Positions 17,890 to 26,747 of a stretch of 64,000 nt of DNA are shown piece by piece. The stretch covers positions 186,001 through 250,000 of the forward strand of contig CAYYPW010000001.1 in NCBI GenBank assembly GCA_964473645.1. The letters run 5' to 3'. The stretch is from HdN1 sp964473645. GTDB taxonomy: Bacteria > Pseudomonadota > Gammaproteobacteria > Pseudomonadales > Ketobacteraceae. The position numbers and the translations under genes are program-made. The notes below the pieces were generated by a model, which saw nothing but the letters and a program-made list of their open reading frames with translations, was not told where the DNA came from and did no database searches. Each line of letters begins with the position of its first letter. The stretch's first letter is position 1.

Positions 17890-20853
17890 ATGACGGATTA
17901 CAAAAGCATATTTAACGCTCTCGATACTCAAGCTCAAAAACAACCTGATCGCCTGGTGTATTCATTTGCCAACGATCAAGGAGAGTTCGAAAGCGAAATC
18001 ACGTGGAAAACCTTGTTGCAGAAAACCGATGCGCTCACGGGTTTTTTACGCACACGTCATCGTCTTGCAGTCGGTACGCGTGTACTGCTCGTGTACCCAC
18101 CCTCGATTGACTTTGTCATGGCATTTGTCAGCTGCTTGCGCGCAGGTTTGATCCCGGTACCCGTTTATCCACCTAATCCTACACAGAACGATAATGGCAT
18201 GGAGGCGTTCAATCGCATCGCCGTTGACTGTGATGCCCAATTAGTGTTGACCAATCGTCAATATTCGCGTGGACGTAAAATTGCGTCGCTACAAGATATG
18301 CTGACGTTTAAGTCTTCAAAGTGGCAGATTTCTTTGAATTGGGTAACCACCGACGATGTAAAAATCGGTGACTATGCCCCCGTCTATGGCCCGACCGCCA
18401 AACCTGAAGATGTTGCCCTGATTCAATACACTTCCGGTTCAACCTCTGCCCCCAAAGGCGTGGTGTTAACGCACGGCAACCTTTCACACCAACTGGAATA
18501 CACCCGTGTCGCCATGCGCACCAATGAAAATACGCGTGCTGTTTTCTGGGTGCCGCAGTATCACGATCTGGGCTTAATTGGTGGCATTCTCAATGCGTTG
18601 GGCGGGAATTCCCATCTGGTACTGTTTTCACCGTTGTCATTTATCAAGCGCCCGGCGCTGTGGTTCGAACTGATGCACCGCGTGCGCGCGACCGTGACCG
18701 CTGCGCCCAACTTTGCCTACGAACTGGCATTACGCAAGACCACGCCCGAACAACGTGCGCGCTGGGATTTGAGTAGTCTAGAAGTGGTGATGAGTGCGGC
18801 CGAGCCAGTACGTGCGAGCACCATGCAACGCTTTCTTGAAGGGTTTGCCGTGACTGGCTTAAAACCCGAAGCCTATTTGCCCGCTTATGGATTAGCAGAA
18901 CACACGGTAGCAGTCACCTTCAATGGCGGCGTTATCACGCATTTTGACAAAAATAAACTCGAAATTGATCGTCGCGTTGTGGTTTGCGATGCAGACGCAG
19001 AAAACAGCATCGCTTTGGTGAGTTCCGGCAGTTGGGCTGACGATGTTCATCTGCACATTGTGGACGCCGAGACAGGGATTGAATGCGACGCGGGCGGCGT
19101 AGGCGAAGTATGGGTTACCTCGTTAAGCAAAGCCCAAGGCTACTGGAAATTGGAAGAATCCAATGGCCGCTCCTTCAATGCAAAAATGCAGGGGGATAAC
19201 GAAAACGCCTATTTGCGTACCGGCGACCTGGGCTTTGTGCTTGATGGCCAGCTCTATATTTGCGGGCGCATTAAAGACATGCTTATATTGGCCGGTAGAA
19301 ACCTTTACCCCCAAGATATCGAAGACAGCATTCAACAAGCCACCAGCGCGATTCGCCCAGGTTGTATGGCTGCCTTTGCCGTCGATGTAAAGCAAGGTGA
19401 TACCACGGAAGAAAAATTGGTACTGCTGGCCGAAGTGCGCGATATCAATATGAAACAAGCAGAGCTGCAACAGTTGGCGCAAGAACTGCAACGCACGGTA
19501 CTTGAACATCATCAAACGCCTTGCCATGCCATTGTGCTTGCACCTGCAGGGACAGCGTTAAAGACCACCTCAGGCAAAATTCGTCGCCAAGCCTGCCGTC
19601 AACTGTGGATCGATGGCGTATTGAAGAAGAAAGCCCTGTATATCCTCCAAGCCGGTGTTGCTCGTGTACCCTCTCCGTCGAATGTACTGGAAGGCGACTT
19701 CTCCAAAGACCACAAGCGCCCCACGCGCAAACTAAGCAAGCGTGAAGCCTTGATGCAGCAAATTGCCGCACAGATGCTTAACCTGCCTGGCGCTGATGAT
19801 ATCAATGTGGATCAGCCACTCACCGAGCAAGGCATGGGTTCACTGACGGCCGTTGATTTCTGCCAGGAATATGAAACGCAGTCGGGCGAAGAACTATCGA
19901 TTTCTGAATTCTTTAACTACCCGACGATCAGCGCACTGAGCAAGGTGATTGAAAACGCCCATCTCAGCCAACATGAAACCCTGGATTCTGTATATAAAGA
20001 ACAGCCCTGCAACGCCGTTCGCGAGCTGCAGTCGGCGCGTCAACATTTGTTGTTCAATCGCTTCACCGCGGAAGGCTTTCGCATTGGCGAGTGGGGTGTT
20101 CGCCCTGCCCGTCTTGAAGATGTAGCAGCGATCCATCACCTTGACCAACAAGAATATGGCTGGCTCGGTGAAGACGCTACCGATGACGAAGCATTTATCG
20201 AAAATCAGGTACGTACGCTCAATAGCGTGGGGACACCCTGGTTCTGGTTGCTGGAAAAAGCCAGCTCGACCCAATCGAAAAAGATGGACATCGTGGGTTG
20301 GTATATCATGCAACCTACCAATAAAAAGCCACATGAAATCACCTCATGGGCCGATGCCACTGATCACGGGCGTTTGCAGGCCACCTTTGACGCAAACGGA
20401 AAATATTTGTATATCGTGGCCGGCGGGATTTCACGCGAGTACACCAAACAAGCACATCGCTTGATGGTACTCAATGCAATCTCACTGATGAAGGCCCACA
20501 AGATGCAGAGCGTGTTTGCATGCCTTGCCATGCCAGGCTTTGCCGAAGCCAATGCGGCAGAAGGCATCGAAGCGGAAGACTACGTCAAATTGACCAACGC
20601 CAACGGCTCGCCGAAGGATGCATTCCTGGCGTTCTTCCGTGAATTGTGGGCGGGTGAGCATCGCCCCTTGCGTCTGCTGGTGAACGGCTACCCGCCAGAC
20701 CAGCATTCAGGCGGCCATGGCGTGTGCGCTTGTGTAGAAATGCATGATTATCGTGCCGCGATGGATCGGGTGTTTGATAAGTTAACGCAGCAGCGTGTGG
20801 CCTTGTTCGCGGAAGCAGGTATGCAGACGCAGCAACAAGAAAGCGTTGCTTAA
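17890..20853 (+). CDS. fatty acyl-AMP ligase - ACP - GNAT-like fusion
   Basis: A 987-residue protein. The ATG at 17890 (with GGAAG upstream) is chosen because homologous AMP-ligase sequence begins there. Residues ~1-580 form a fatty acyl-AMP ligase: IQYTSGSTSAPKGVVLTHGN, VPQYHDLGLIGGI, AYGLAEHTV, YLRTGDLGFV and GRIKDMLILAGRN. Residues ~610-690 are an acyl-carrier domain with phosphopantetheine Ser651 in QGMGSLTAVD. Residues ~710-975 look like a GNAT-type acyltransferase (WGVRPARLEDVAAIHHLD, YIVAGGISREYTKQA). The protein could activate a fatty acid, load it on its own carrier and transfer it to an amine. A terminator follows. The FAAL and ACP domains are certain; the third domain is likely. 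Confidence 0.85.
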   Translation: MTDYKSIFNALDTQAQKQPDRLVYSFANDQGEFESEITWKTLLQKTDALTGFLRTRHRLAVGTRVLLVYPPSIDFVMAFVSCLRAGLIPVPVYPPNPTQNDNGMEAFNRIAVDCDAQLVLTNRQYSRGRKIASLQDMLTFKSSKWQISLNWVTTDDVKIGDYAPVYGPTAKPEDVALIQYTSGSTSAPKGVVLTHGNLSHQLEYTRVAMRTNENTRAVFWVPQYHDLGLIGGILNALGGNSHLVLFSPLSFIKRPALWFELMHRVRATVTAAPNFAYELALRKTTPEQRARWDLSSLEVVMSAAEPVRASTMQRFLEGFAVTGLKPEAYLPAYGLAEHTVAVTFNGGVITHFDKNKLEIDRRVVVCDADAENSIALVSSGSWADDVHLHIVDAETGIECDAGGVGEVWVTSLSKAQGYWKLEESNGRSFNAKMQGDNENAYLRTGDLGFVLDGQLYICGRIKDMLILAGRNLYPQDIEDSIQQATSAIRPGCMAAFAVDVKQGDTTEEKLVLLAEVRDINMKQAELQQLAQELQRTVLEHHQTPCHAIVLAPAGTALKTTSGKIRRQACRQLWIDGVLKKKALYILQAGVARVPSPSNVLEGDFSKDHKRPTRKLSKREALMQQIAAQMLNLPGADDINVDQPLTEQGMGSLTAVDFCQEYETQSGEELSISEFFNYPTISALSKVIENAHLSQHETLDSVYKEQPCNAVRELQSARQHLLFNRFTAEGFRIGEWGVRPARLEDVAAIHHLDQQEYGWLGEDATDDEAFIENQVRTLNSVGTPWFWLLEKASSTQSKKMDIVGWYIMQPTNKKPHEITSWADATDHGRLQATFDANGKYLYIVAGGISREYTKQAHRLMVLNAISLMKAHKMQSVFACLAMPGFAEANAAEGIEAEDYVKLTNANGSPKDAFLAFFRELWAGEHRPLRLLVNGYPPDQHSGGHGVCACVEMHDYRAAMDRVFDKLTQQRVALFAEAGMQTQQQESVA

Positions 20854-20871
20854 CACTGTCACAAAACACTG

Positions 20872-20908
20872 CGGGCGCGTACTTGTCGGTACGCGCCCGT
20901 TTTTTTTT
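20872..20908 (+). terminator. intrinsic terminator
   Basis: CGGGCGCGTAC (20872-20882) pairs perfectly with GTACGCGCCCG (20889-20899), loop 6 nt, followed by nine T. It lies 18 bp after the FAAL-ACP-GNAT stop. Confidence 0.92.
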
Positions 20909-21056
20909 GCTCCCTAGCACCGCGGTCGAAGCGCGAGGCCTAGCATCCATTTTTTCCTCCTGAATTCCGTCAAATATACTACTTTGACAACCAGACTACT
21001 CTTTTCGTTCTGCCTGCAGTAGGCTACCACCCCCTGTGCCCACGGAGGAATGCGAT

Positions 21057-21986
21057 ATGAAAATGTCCTGGTTTTCGAAGCCATCAGTGATGTGTTTGCT
21101 GCTCTTTTCGTCGTTGCTATATGCCGATCCGGTAGCTCCACCGGGGGATACCGATGCAGATAACGCCGCATCAGCGGGCCCGACTGCTTCAGATGCCGGA
21201 AAAAGAATCAAACTGTCTCGTTCAATGATCTGTCACTCTCCCCTTAGCCCTTTCTATGACCGGGTCACGCGTGTGGTAAATTGGTACTCCACCATTGATG
21301 AGTGCCTGTCCGCCAACGAAGGGGCACGCTTGCCCATGAGCAAAGAAGGAAAACTTGAGCAGGCTGATATCGCCAAAGACGAACTGGATACGTTGAAAAA
21401 GAAAATTGTGGGTGATGCCGGTCAAGGCGTTGCTCAATGGGCAGAAGAGATTGCCGATAAAAAAGGGGAATCTGCCAGCAAGCAAAAAGCGGCGAGTGAT
21501 ATCACCCATTTTACGGGATTGCGATTTGGCTATGGACTCGCACTCACTAAGAGCAATAGCGATTTTGTCGATGAAGTTGAGATACGGAATGGCCAAGCCT
21601 TTGTCAAAAAAGCACGTTCCAATCGTGGGAGCTTTATGCTGGAAGCCCATAAATTTTTTCAGCCCAACCGCTATATCACTTTGATGTGTAATGAAGAATT
21701 GGGATGCAACAATGTGGGCATTGGCCCCTTTGTCGCCGTCAGCCTTGCCAATACAGAAGGCGGAGATCCATTTACATCTTATGCACTGGGCATTATGTTC
21801 GGTTTTAAAGATAACGTCGGCAGCGGCAGCTTTAACGTTGGGGTCGGATACTATGTAGATACCGAGCATGTGGAACTGGCGCCAGGTGTTTATCACGGCT
21901 CACCCACCACAGAAACAGACCCGGATAACCTCGTAGTCGAAAGCGATGAAGGTGGTTTGGCCATTATTGTTTCGGGGAGCTGGTGA
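21057..21986 (+). CDS. secreted protein of unknown function
   Basis: The ATG at 21057 is preferred over 21036 because GGAGG lies ~10 nt upstream and the product then starts with a signal peptide (MKMSWFSKPSVMCLLLFSSLLYA/DP). The mature ~287 residues have an acidic linker, a CHSPLSPFYDRV..CLSA segment with two Cys, a Lys-rich helical stretch (~residues 95-150) and a C-terminal half of glycine-rich strands (FVAVSLANTEGG, YALGIMFGFKDNVGSGSFNVG, GGLAIIVSGSW). It may be a periplasmic or outer-membrane protein; I do not recognise the family. Its 3' end overlaps the end of the broken integrase on the other strand. Confidence 0.75.
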   Translation: MKMSWFSKPSVMCLLLFSSLLYADPVAPPGDTDADNAASAGPTASDAGKRIKLSRSMICHSPLSPFYDRVTRVVNWYSTIDECLSANEGARLPMSKEGKLEQADIAKDELDTLKKKIVGDAGQGVAQWAEEIADKKGESASKQKAASDITHFTGLRFGYGLALTKSNSDFVDEVEIRNGQAFVKKARSNRGSFMLEAHKFFQPNRYITLMCNEELGCNNVGIGPFVAVSLANTEGGDPFTSYALGIMFGFKDNVGSGSFNVGVGYYVDTEHVELAPGVYHGSPTTETDPDNLVVESDEGGLAIIVSGSW

Positions 21987-22680
21987 ACTTGGTAACGCGC
22001 TTGGTGATGCAGCTCTTGTTCACTGCCAATTTGATAGCTTTCTGCACATGAGTTTCGTGCAAGTGGTAACGACGAAGTTCAGTGGTGTTTGGAATAGGTG
22101 TCAACATGATTGCTGGAAACAGCCACTGCCAGGGAAAATCCTTCGCGGCGTTCTTGTATTTTATTTCAATGGCATTCGGAAGGAAGGTACCTGTATAACT
22201 GTTCGCAATATCCTTTTGATGAATGTCAGCCACGGATTCGAGTTGCGATCTTAACACCGGGATCAGGACTTCTGGCAGAGGCACCGTTCTGTCTTTCTTT
22301 CCCTTCCCATCGTGTATCACTAGTAATTTTGTGTCGAAATCCAGGTCTTTAACGCGCAGCTTCATGCACTCTGCATGTCGAGGTCGCCCGGCGTTTTGCT
22401 TTTTTGTAGTTGCTACCGGTAACACACCTTTGGAATCGTAAAAGAGGGTAATAGCCGCTCGAGCTGATAGGCGATTTTCTTCTGTCCGCCGAGTTTCGAT
22501 TAATTTTTGATCGAACCTTCTGAAGGAGTCTGGGTTGTCAACTGGCACGCCGTGGTTAACGCAAAAATCAAAGTAGTAACGCAGCCATTTGTGGAAGTCG
22601 GCGCGTTGGCGTGGGGAAATATTTTGTTGGATCAGTCGGGACTGGTAATCGAGCAGTAAGGGTCTGGGGATGACAAACAT
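21964..22680 (-). pseudogene. integron-type tyrosine recombinase remnant
   Basis: A 238-codon ORF matching integron integrases (IntI-like). The N-terminus has the SAM-like core-binding region (DFHKWLRYYFDFCVNHG), and the catalytic part begins RHAECMKLRVKDLDFD with GKGKKDRTVPLPE. Two defects are visible. The segment between the core-binding domain and RHAECM is too short, so an internal deletion is likely. After CITKRV, where the HTLRHSFATHLL and LGH..Y motifs should follow, the frame runs into the 3' end of the neighbouring gene and stops. It therefore lacks the His-x-x-Arg and Tyr and should be inactive. Its orientation, leftward and away from the attC-like sites, is that expected of intI. 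Confidence 0.75.
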
Positions 22681-22808
22681 GGAGCACCTGCTTGGACGTG
22701 GGGTGCTTAGATAGATGATATACAGAAAAGGAAAGCGCGCGAAAATCGAGTGCTTGTTGCAAATTTGGACTGGCCTATGGTATTTAGGTAGAAACCGCTC
22801 AATGTATT

Positions 22809-22819
22809 GTTATGGTGCC
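22809..22819 (+). other. attI-like core site / first cassette junction
   Basis: GTTATGGTGCC stands about 130 bp outside the integrase remnant's 5' end. The same string closes the attC-like hairpins at 26388 and 33952, and a near copy closes the one at 28774. No matching left half-site is visible here, as expected for an attI rather than an attC. Confidence 0.5.
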
Positions 22820-23280
22820 TCCGGCCTGGCAATTTTTTGTTTTGGTAAAATCGTTAAAAGCACTGGTATTGTTCGCCACAGTAGGTCGGACGTAAAATCG
22901 TTGCATTAAAAAGCAAGAATACGGGCGCCCGTATGTAGGCCGGCTGGCAAATTGCAGCATTGAGTTCGCAGTAAATTGAAATGGTTCCGGGTTGCTGTGC
23001 CGGACACAAGATGTGGCTTCTAGAAGCACCGAACTCATAGCCGGGCGCAGGCAGGTTGCTAAGGTAATTCCAAGCCATAAGGATGCGCGTTTTTATCTTG
23101 TAAAGCCTGGACGCTCCGAAGCAGCCTATGTGTTACGAGCGGTACCACTGCGCACAGAAAAGCAAGACGTCCACAAAAAATGGGATGCCACGATGCGACT
23201 TCGGTGGCCCGCACCGGCAAATATCGAGAAAGTGACCGACCGCTGCGCGTCGGGCACTTCTGACGTTTTAACTTTTTGGA
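22820..23280 (+). repeat. cassette-associated repeat, copy 1 (gene-less cassette)
   Basis: A non-coding stretch sharing blocks with copies at 25933, 26399 and 28787: TGCCTCCGGCCTGGCA, AGGCCGG(A/C)TG, GCATTGAGTT(T)CGCAGTAAATT, GGTTCCG(G/C)GTTG, ATCTTG(T/C)AAAG. It ends with the conserved pre-attC box AAGCAAGACGTCC ... GGGATGCCAC ... GGTGGCCCGCACCGGCA (23158-23219) and a degenerate attC-like hairpin (AAGTGACCGAC with GTCGGGCACTT, 23230-23259). Small ORFs in it are not conserved between copies, so it is more likely a DNA or RNA element than a gene. Confidence 0.6.
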
Positions 23281-23311
23281 GAAATCTAAATAATATGAAA
23301 GTGGTTCAAGG

Positions 23312-24070
23312 ATGAGTAATCCAAGAAAGCAATATTCTGATGCGCAAAATGTAGCCTTGCTTTCGCAGGTTAGTCGAGTGTGCCCCACGTGTGCTGAGCC
23401 CCTTTTCTATAAGAAGAGCGGTAAGAGCTTCAAAAATTATGAATTAGCCCATATATACCCATTAAATCCCTCTAAAGAAGAACAGCGGCTACTACAGAAT
23501 GAAGAACGTCTAAGTGATAACGTTAATGACGAAAACAACATCATTCCTCTTTGTGAGATATGTCATGGGAAGTTTGATAAGCCTAGGACTATAGAGGAGT
23601 ATCGAACCCTGTTTGGCTTAAAGAAGAAACTCATTGACCGTAGTGGCCAAGAAGCAATTTGGAAAAGATATACGCTTGAAGAAGAAATTAGTCAGATCAT
23701 TGAAGCTATATATGATGATCCTGAACTAGAAAATGATGCTGAGATTGATTTTACCCCAAGGGAAGTAGATGAGAAACTAGACTCTACTATCTCAAGGCCA
23801 ACAAAAGTGAAAATCAAGGGCAACGTTAGAGAGTACTACACATTTATTAGCAAGAAATTTTCAGAGATAGATAATGTAAGTTCTGATTTTTCAGAAATCA
23901 TATCTCTGCAGATCAAGACATACTATTTAAAGCAAAAAAATATGGGGCTTGATCAGCAAGCTATATTTGAAAATATTGTTTCTTGGATTTACGCAAAAAC
24001 AATGCCAAAAACAAATGACGCAGCTGAAATCTTGGCCTCGTTCTTTATCCAAAATTGCGAGGTGTTTTAA
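23312..24070 (+). CDS. HNH endonuclease effector of an ABC-3C system
   Basis: A 252-residue protein. Residues ~26-90 form a zinc-supported HNH nuclease: CPTCAEPLF, then ELAHIYPLNP with the catalytic His, and NNIIPLCEICHGKFD with the second Cys pair and the closing His. The C-terminal ~90 residues (YYTFISKKFSEIDNVSSDFS ... IFENIVSWIYAKT ... ILASFFIQNCEVF) match the C-terminal domain shared by ABC-three-component (ABC-3C) effectors. It is followed within 1 bp by the middle component and then the ATPase. By analogy the nuclease cuts DNA once the ATPase module senses invading nucleic acid. The sequence is visibly AT-rich compared with the flanking chromosome, a sign of transfer. Confidence 0.82.
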   Translation: MSNPRKQYSDAQNVALLSQVSRVCPTCAEPLFYKKSGKSFKNYELAHIYPLNPSKEEQRLLQNEERLSDNVNDENNIIPLCEICHGKFDKPRTIEEYRTLFGLKKKLIDRSGQEAIWKRYTLEEEISQIIEAIYDDPELENDAEIDFTPREVDEKLDSTISRPTKVKIKGNVREYYTFISKKFSEIDNVSSDFSEIISLQIKTYYLKQKNMGLDQQAIFENIVSWIYAKTMPKTNDAAEILASFFIQNCEVF

Positions 24071-24294
24071 TGTCATTTCCTAGCAAGTTTACAAGATTTG
24101 ATAATTCAATTTTGGCTAAAATTTGTTTTCTGATTATGGAAGATATTGAGGTGATTTCTTTGTCAGATCTAATCCATGCTCGGCTAGATAAATTCGAAGA
24201 TATCAGTGAGCTTGTGTTGGCGCTTGATGTTCTTTTTGTTTTGGAAAAGGTCGAGTTCGACGAGGGCAAAGGTATGGTTAAGTATGTTAGTTGA
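24070..24294 (+). CDS. ABC-3C middle component
   Basis: A 74-residue protein starting MSFPSKFTRFDNSILAKICF and ending with a helical hairpin and a short strand (ELVLALDVLFVLEKVEF, MVKYVS). Size, position and the ALDVLF.LEKV pattern match the short middle components (MC6-like) of ABC-3C systems, which bridge effector and ATPase. Its ATG shares the last base of the HNH stop codon, and its end overlaps the ATPase start (24284) by 11 bp, so all three genes are translationally coupled. Exact subtype number is from memory. Confidence 0.72.
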   Translation: MSFPSKFTRFDNSILAKICFLIMEDIEVISLSDLIHARLDKFEDISELVLALDVLFVLEKVEFDEGKGMVKYVS

Positions 24295-25891
24295 AGTTCG
24301 ATGTGATAAGTTTAAGGACAAGAAGATCGGCTTTCACTCCGGCTTAAATGTAGTATTAGGCGACAGTGTCGCCACAAATTCGATTGGCAAATCAACGCTG
24401 CTTATGGTTCTTGATTTTGTATATGGAGGAGAGTCATTTCTTGAACACAATAAAGATGTTGTCGATGAACTCGGTCATCATGATTACTTCTTTGCTTTTC
24501 TTTTTGGAAAAGATCTCTTTCGCTTTAGAAGAGGAACATACGCCCCTGACTTAGTATATAAATGTGATGACCAGTATTCTGAAGTAGAAGCCATCAGTAT
24601 CGAAGAATACACAGCCTTTCTAAAGGCTTCTTATTCATTGGATGATATCGATCTTTCTTTCAGGTCAATTGTGTCTCTTTTTTCTAGGGTTTGGGGGAAA
24701 GAAAACCTCGATGTAAAGCACCCTCTCCATAGTTTTAAAAGTCAAAAATCCGCCGACTGCGTGACAAATACAATTAAGCTGTTTAAAAAGTACGACCCGA
24801 TAAAGCTTCTTTCGGAAAATGTAAAAAATAAAAATGATGAAAATATTACAATTGGTAAGGCAGCCAATACTGGCTTAATTTCTAAGACAACTAAAACGAA
24901 GTACAAGGAAAATATTTCAAGAATTAATGCCATAGATTCTGAGATAGAGGAAATTAAAAACAATCTGAAGAAGTATGCGGTTAACATATCGGAAATCGCT
25001 AATAGAGAGGTCATGGAGCTAAAAATTGAGAAAGATCGACTTCTGACAGAAAAGCTTAGATTAAATAGTCGACTACTTCGCGTAAGAAACGACCTTGACA
25101 AAAATAGAGCAATCAAAAGTAAACACTTAGAGCCGTTGCTAAAATATTTCCCCAATGTAAATGCTTCTAAACTTGAAGAAGTTGAATCATTTCACTCAAG
25201 CATAACCAGGATACTAAGAAAAGAATTGAAGAGCAGTGAGGATGAATTGAATTCACTGTTATCTTCAATAGCTGACGAGATCGATATAATCGATAAAAAA
25301 ATATCCGCTTCATTAGCAGATTTGGAAAATCCTAATATAGTTATTGATAGGGTTTATAATTTATCTCAAGACCATGCCGTTGCCAGCAGAGAAATTGAGT
25401 ATTTCGAAATAGAAACCCAGATTAAATCTGATCTAAAAGAAGCAAAAGAACTACTTGCAGCAGAGAAAATTAGAATTTTGGAGTTGATCGAGAATATTCT
25501 TAATGACAAAAATAGAAAAAATGTCACAGAGATATATGGTGAGAAAAGGAGAAGCCCAACACTTAATCTTGATCAAAATAGCTACACTTTCGAATTGGTA
25601 GAAGATACGGGAACAGGCAAGGCTTATTCAAATTTAATACTGCTTGATTTGGCTTTTTTGGAGGTCACGACGCTGCCTTTCTTGGTGCACGATTCAGTAT
25701 TGTTTAAGAATATTCAGAATGATGCTGTCGCTAAATTAATTGATCTGTATGATTCCACAGGAAAGCAAACGTTTATCGCAATTGATGAGATTGAAAAATA
25801 TGGCGATGTAGCAGCAGGAAAACTGAAAGCCAAAAAGGTCATTCAGCTAGATAACAATAAGGTCTTGTATATCAAGGATTGGAGAAAGTGA
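24284..25891 (+). CDS. ABC-3C ATPase (DUF2326-type, SMC/RecN-like)
   Basis: A 535-residue ATPase starting at ATG 24284 inside the previous gene. The N-terminus has the Walker A region GDSVATNSIGKSTLLMVLDF and the family-typical LDFVYGGESFLEHNKDV. A long coiled coil spans about residues 195-400, and the C-terminal DUF2326-like half contains SYTFELVEDTGTGKAYSNLI (signature-like), LDLAFLEVTTLPFLVHDS (Walker B-like strand) and TFIAIDEIEKYG. Such ATPases power ABC-3C conflict systems. The coding sequence is strongly AT-rich. Cassette repeats flank the operon, placing it in the integron. Confidence 0.82.
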   Translation: MLVEVRCDKFKDKKIGFHSGLNVVLGDSVATNSIGKSTLLMVLDFVYGGESFLEHNKDVVDELGHHDYFFAFLFGKDLFRFRRGTYAPDLVYKCDDQYSEVEAISIEEYTAFLKASYSLDDIDLSFRSIVSLFSRVWGKENLDVKHPLHSFKSQKSADCVTNTIKLFKKYDPIKLLSENVKNKNDENITIGKAANTGLISKTTKTKYKENISRINAIDSEIEEIKNNLKKYAVNISEIANREVMELKIEKDRLLTEKLRLNSRLLRVRNDLDKNRAIKSKHLEPLLKYFPNVNASKLEEVESFHSSITRILRKELKSSEDELNSLLSSIADEIDIIDKKISASLADLENPNIVIDRVYNLSQDHAVASREIEYFEIETQIKSDLKEAKELLAAEKIRILELIENILNDKNRKNVTEIYGEKRRSPTLNLDQNSYTFELVEDTGTGKAYSNLILLDLAFLEVTTLPFLVHDSVLFKNIQNDAVAKLIDLYDSTGKQTFIAIDEIEKYGDVAAGKLKAKKVIQLDNNKVLYIKDWRK

Positions 25892-25932
25892 AAGATAGAT
25901 ATGATGTATAGCCATTTGTCTTGCATATGGCT

Positions 25933-26330
25933 GTTATCGGCTTTGGTGAGACTAAAAAAAGCAAAGCAATGTTTTTTTCGCGCAGCAGGCTGGACGAAAA
26001 ATATCGCATCGTCGTTCGCAAGAGAAAGAGAGCGGATGCCCGTAGCGAGGCCGGATGTAATATTGTTGCATTGAGTTTCGCAGTAAATTCAATTGGTTCC
26101 GCGTTGTTTAGCTGGACGCATAGATGCGACATCAATAATTGCGGGGTTCCATAGCCGGATGCATGCAAGTCGCTTGAGGTAGTTTCAAGCGTGTAGATTG
26201 CGCGTTATTATCTTGCAAAGGGCGGACACTCCGATGTAGGTAAATACTTAACTTGCAGAATCAGTGCTCGCAGTAAAGCAAGACGTCCGCATAAGGTGGG
26301 ATGCCACTACGCAACTCCGTGGCCCGCACC
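25933..26330 (+). repeat. cassette-associated repeat, copy 2
   Basis: It begins with GTTATCGGC just after the ATPase gene, possibly a decayed core site, and aligns with copy 1 over most of its length: AGGCCGGATG, TTGCATTGAGTTTCGCAGTAAATT, ATTGGTTCCG, CATAGCCGGATGC, TGCGCGTTATTATCTTGCAA and GGGCGGACACTCCGA. It ends in the pre-attC box AAAGCAAGACGTCCGC ... GGTGGGATGCCAC ... GTGGCCCGCACC (26275-26330). No credible gene lies in it. Confidence 0.65.
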
Positions 26331-26398
26331 GGCACATAACAAAGCACTTCGAGCGGATTTCGCTACGCTGATCCGCTCACCTGACGCGTTATGGTGCC
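26331..26398 (+). other. attC-like recombination site A
   Basis: GGCACATAAC (26331-26340) opens and GTTATGGTGCC (26388-26398) closes an imperfect palindrome. The inner stem is GAGCGGAT (26351-26358) with ATCCGCTC (26371-26378). This gives the foldable R''-L''-L'-R' layout of integron attC sites, with core GTTATGG in place of the common GTTAGGC. Confidence 0.65.
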
Positions 26399-26690
26399 TC
26401 CGATCTGGCAGTAAGCGCTTTTTGCGGTTCGAGTGAGGCTGGACCTGGAGTTGCGGCATCGTGGTCCGAAACGATTGAGCGCGGATGCTCATAAATAGGC
26501 CGGATGCAAATTTACTGCATCGAGCAATGCAGTAAATTGAATTCGTTTCGGGTTGTCGAGCTAGACGCACCGACGCCATCAATAATCGCTACCACGCATC
26601 AAGGCCGGATACCCCGAGGCAGCATCAGCAAGCACCAATCTGAATGCCGGACGTAAATACTGCTAATTTGCAATCCACGCTGAGCGCACA
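26399..26690 (+). repeat. cassette-associated repeat, copy 3
   Basis: Following the attC junction directly, it repeats the left part of the family: TCCGATCTGGCAGT, GGCTGGAC, ATAGGCCGGATGCAAA, GCAGTAAATTGAA, TCGGGTTGTCGAGC, CATCAATAATCGC, GGCCGGATACCCCGAGGCAGC. It lacks the right-hand pre-attC box and runs up to the terminator of the lipoprotein gene. Confidence 0.55.
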
Positions 26691-26693
26691 AGA

Positions 26694-26719
26694 CAAAAAC
26701 CCGCAAAAGCGGGTTTTTG
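26694..26719. terminator. bidirectional intrinsic terminator
   Basis: CAAAAACCCGC (26694-26704) pairs perfectly with GCGGGTTTTTG (26709-26719) around AAAA. The T/A runs inside the stem allow termination in either direction. It lies 28 bp past the stop of the minus-strand lipoprotein gene. Confidence 0.85.
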
Positions 26720-26747
26720 TTGTCAATGCCGGCACATCAGTAGGTCA

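Noticed and set aside
21222..21896. 224-residue ORF on the minus strand
   Set aside because: Lies wholly antisense to the secreted protein at 21057-21986, which has a signal peptide and a good ribosome-binding site.
22799..23038. Small minus-strand ORF in the cassette repeat, resembling ORFs at 25872, 26307 and 28775
   Set aside because: Similarity follows the DNA repeat rather than a protein frame, start sites are not conserved, and no ribosome-binding sites are seen.
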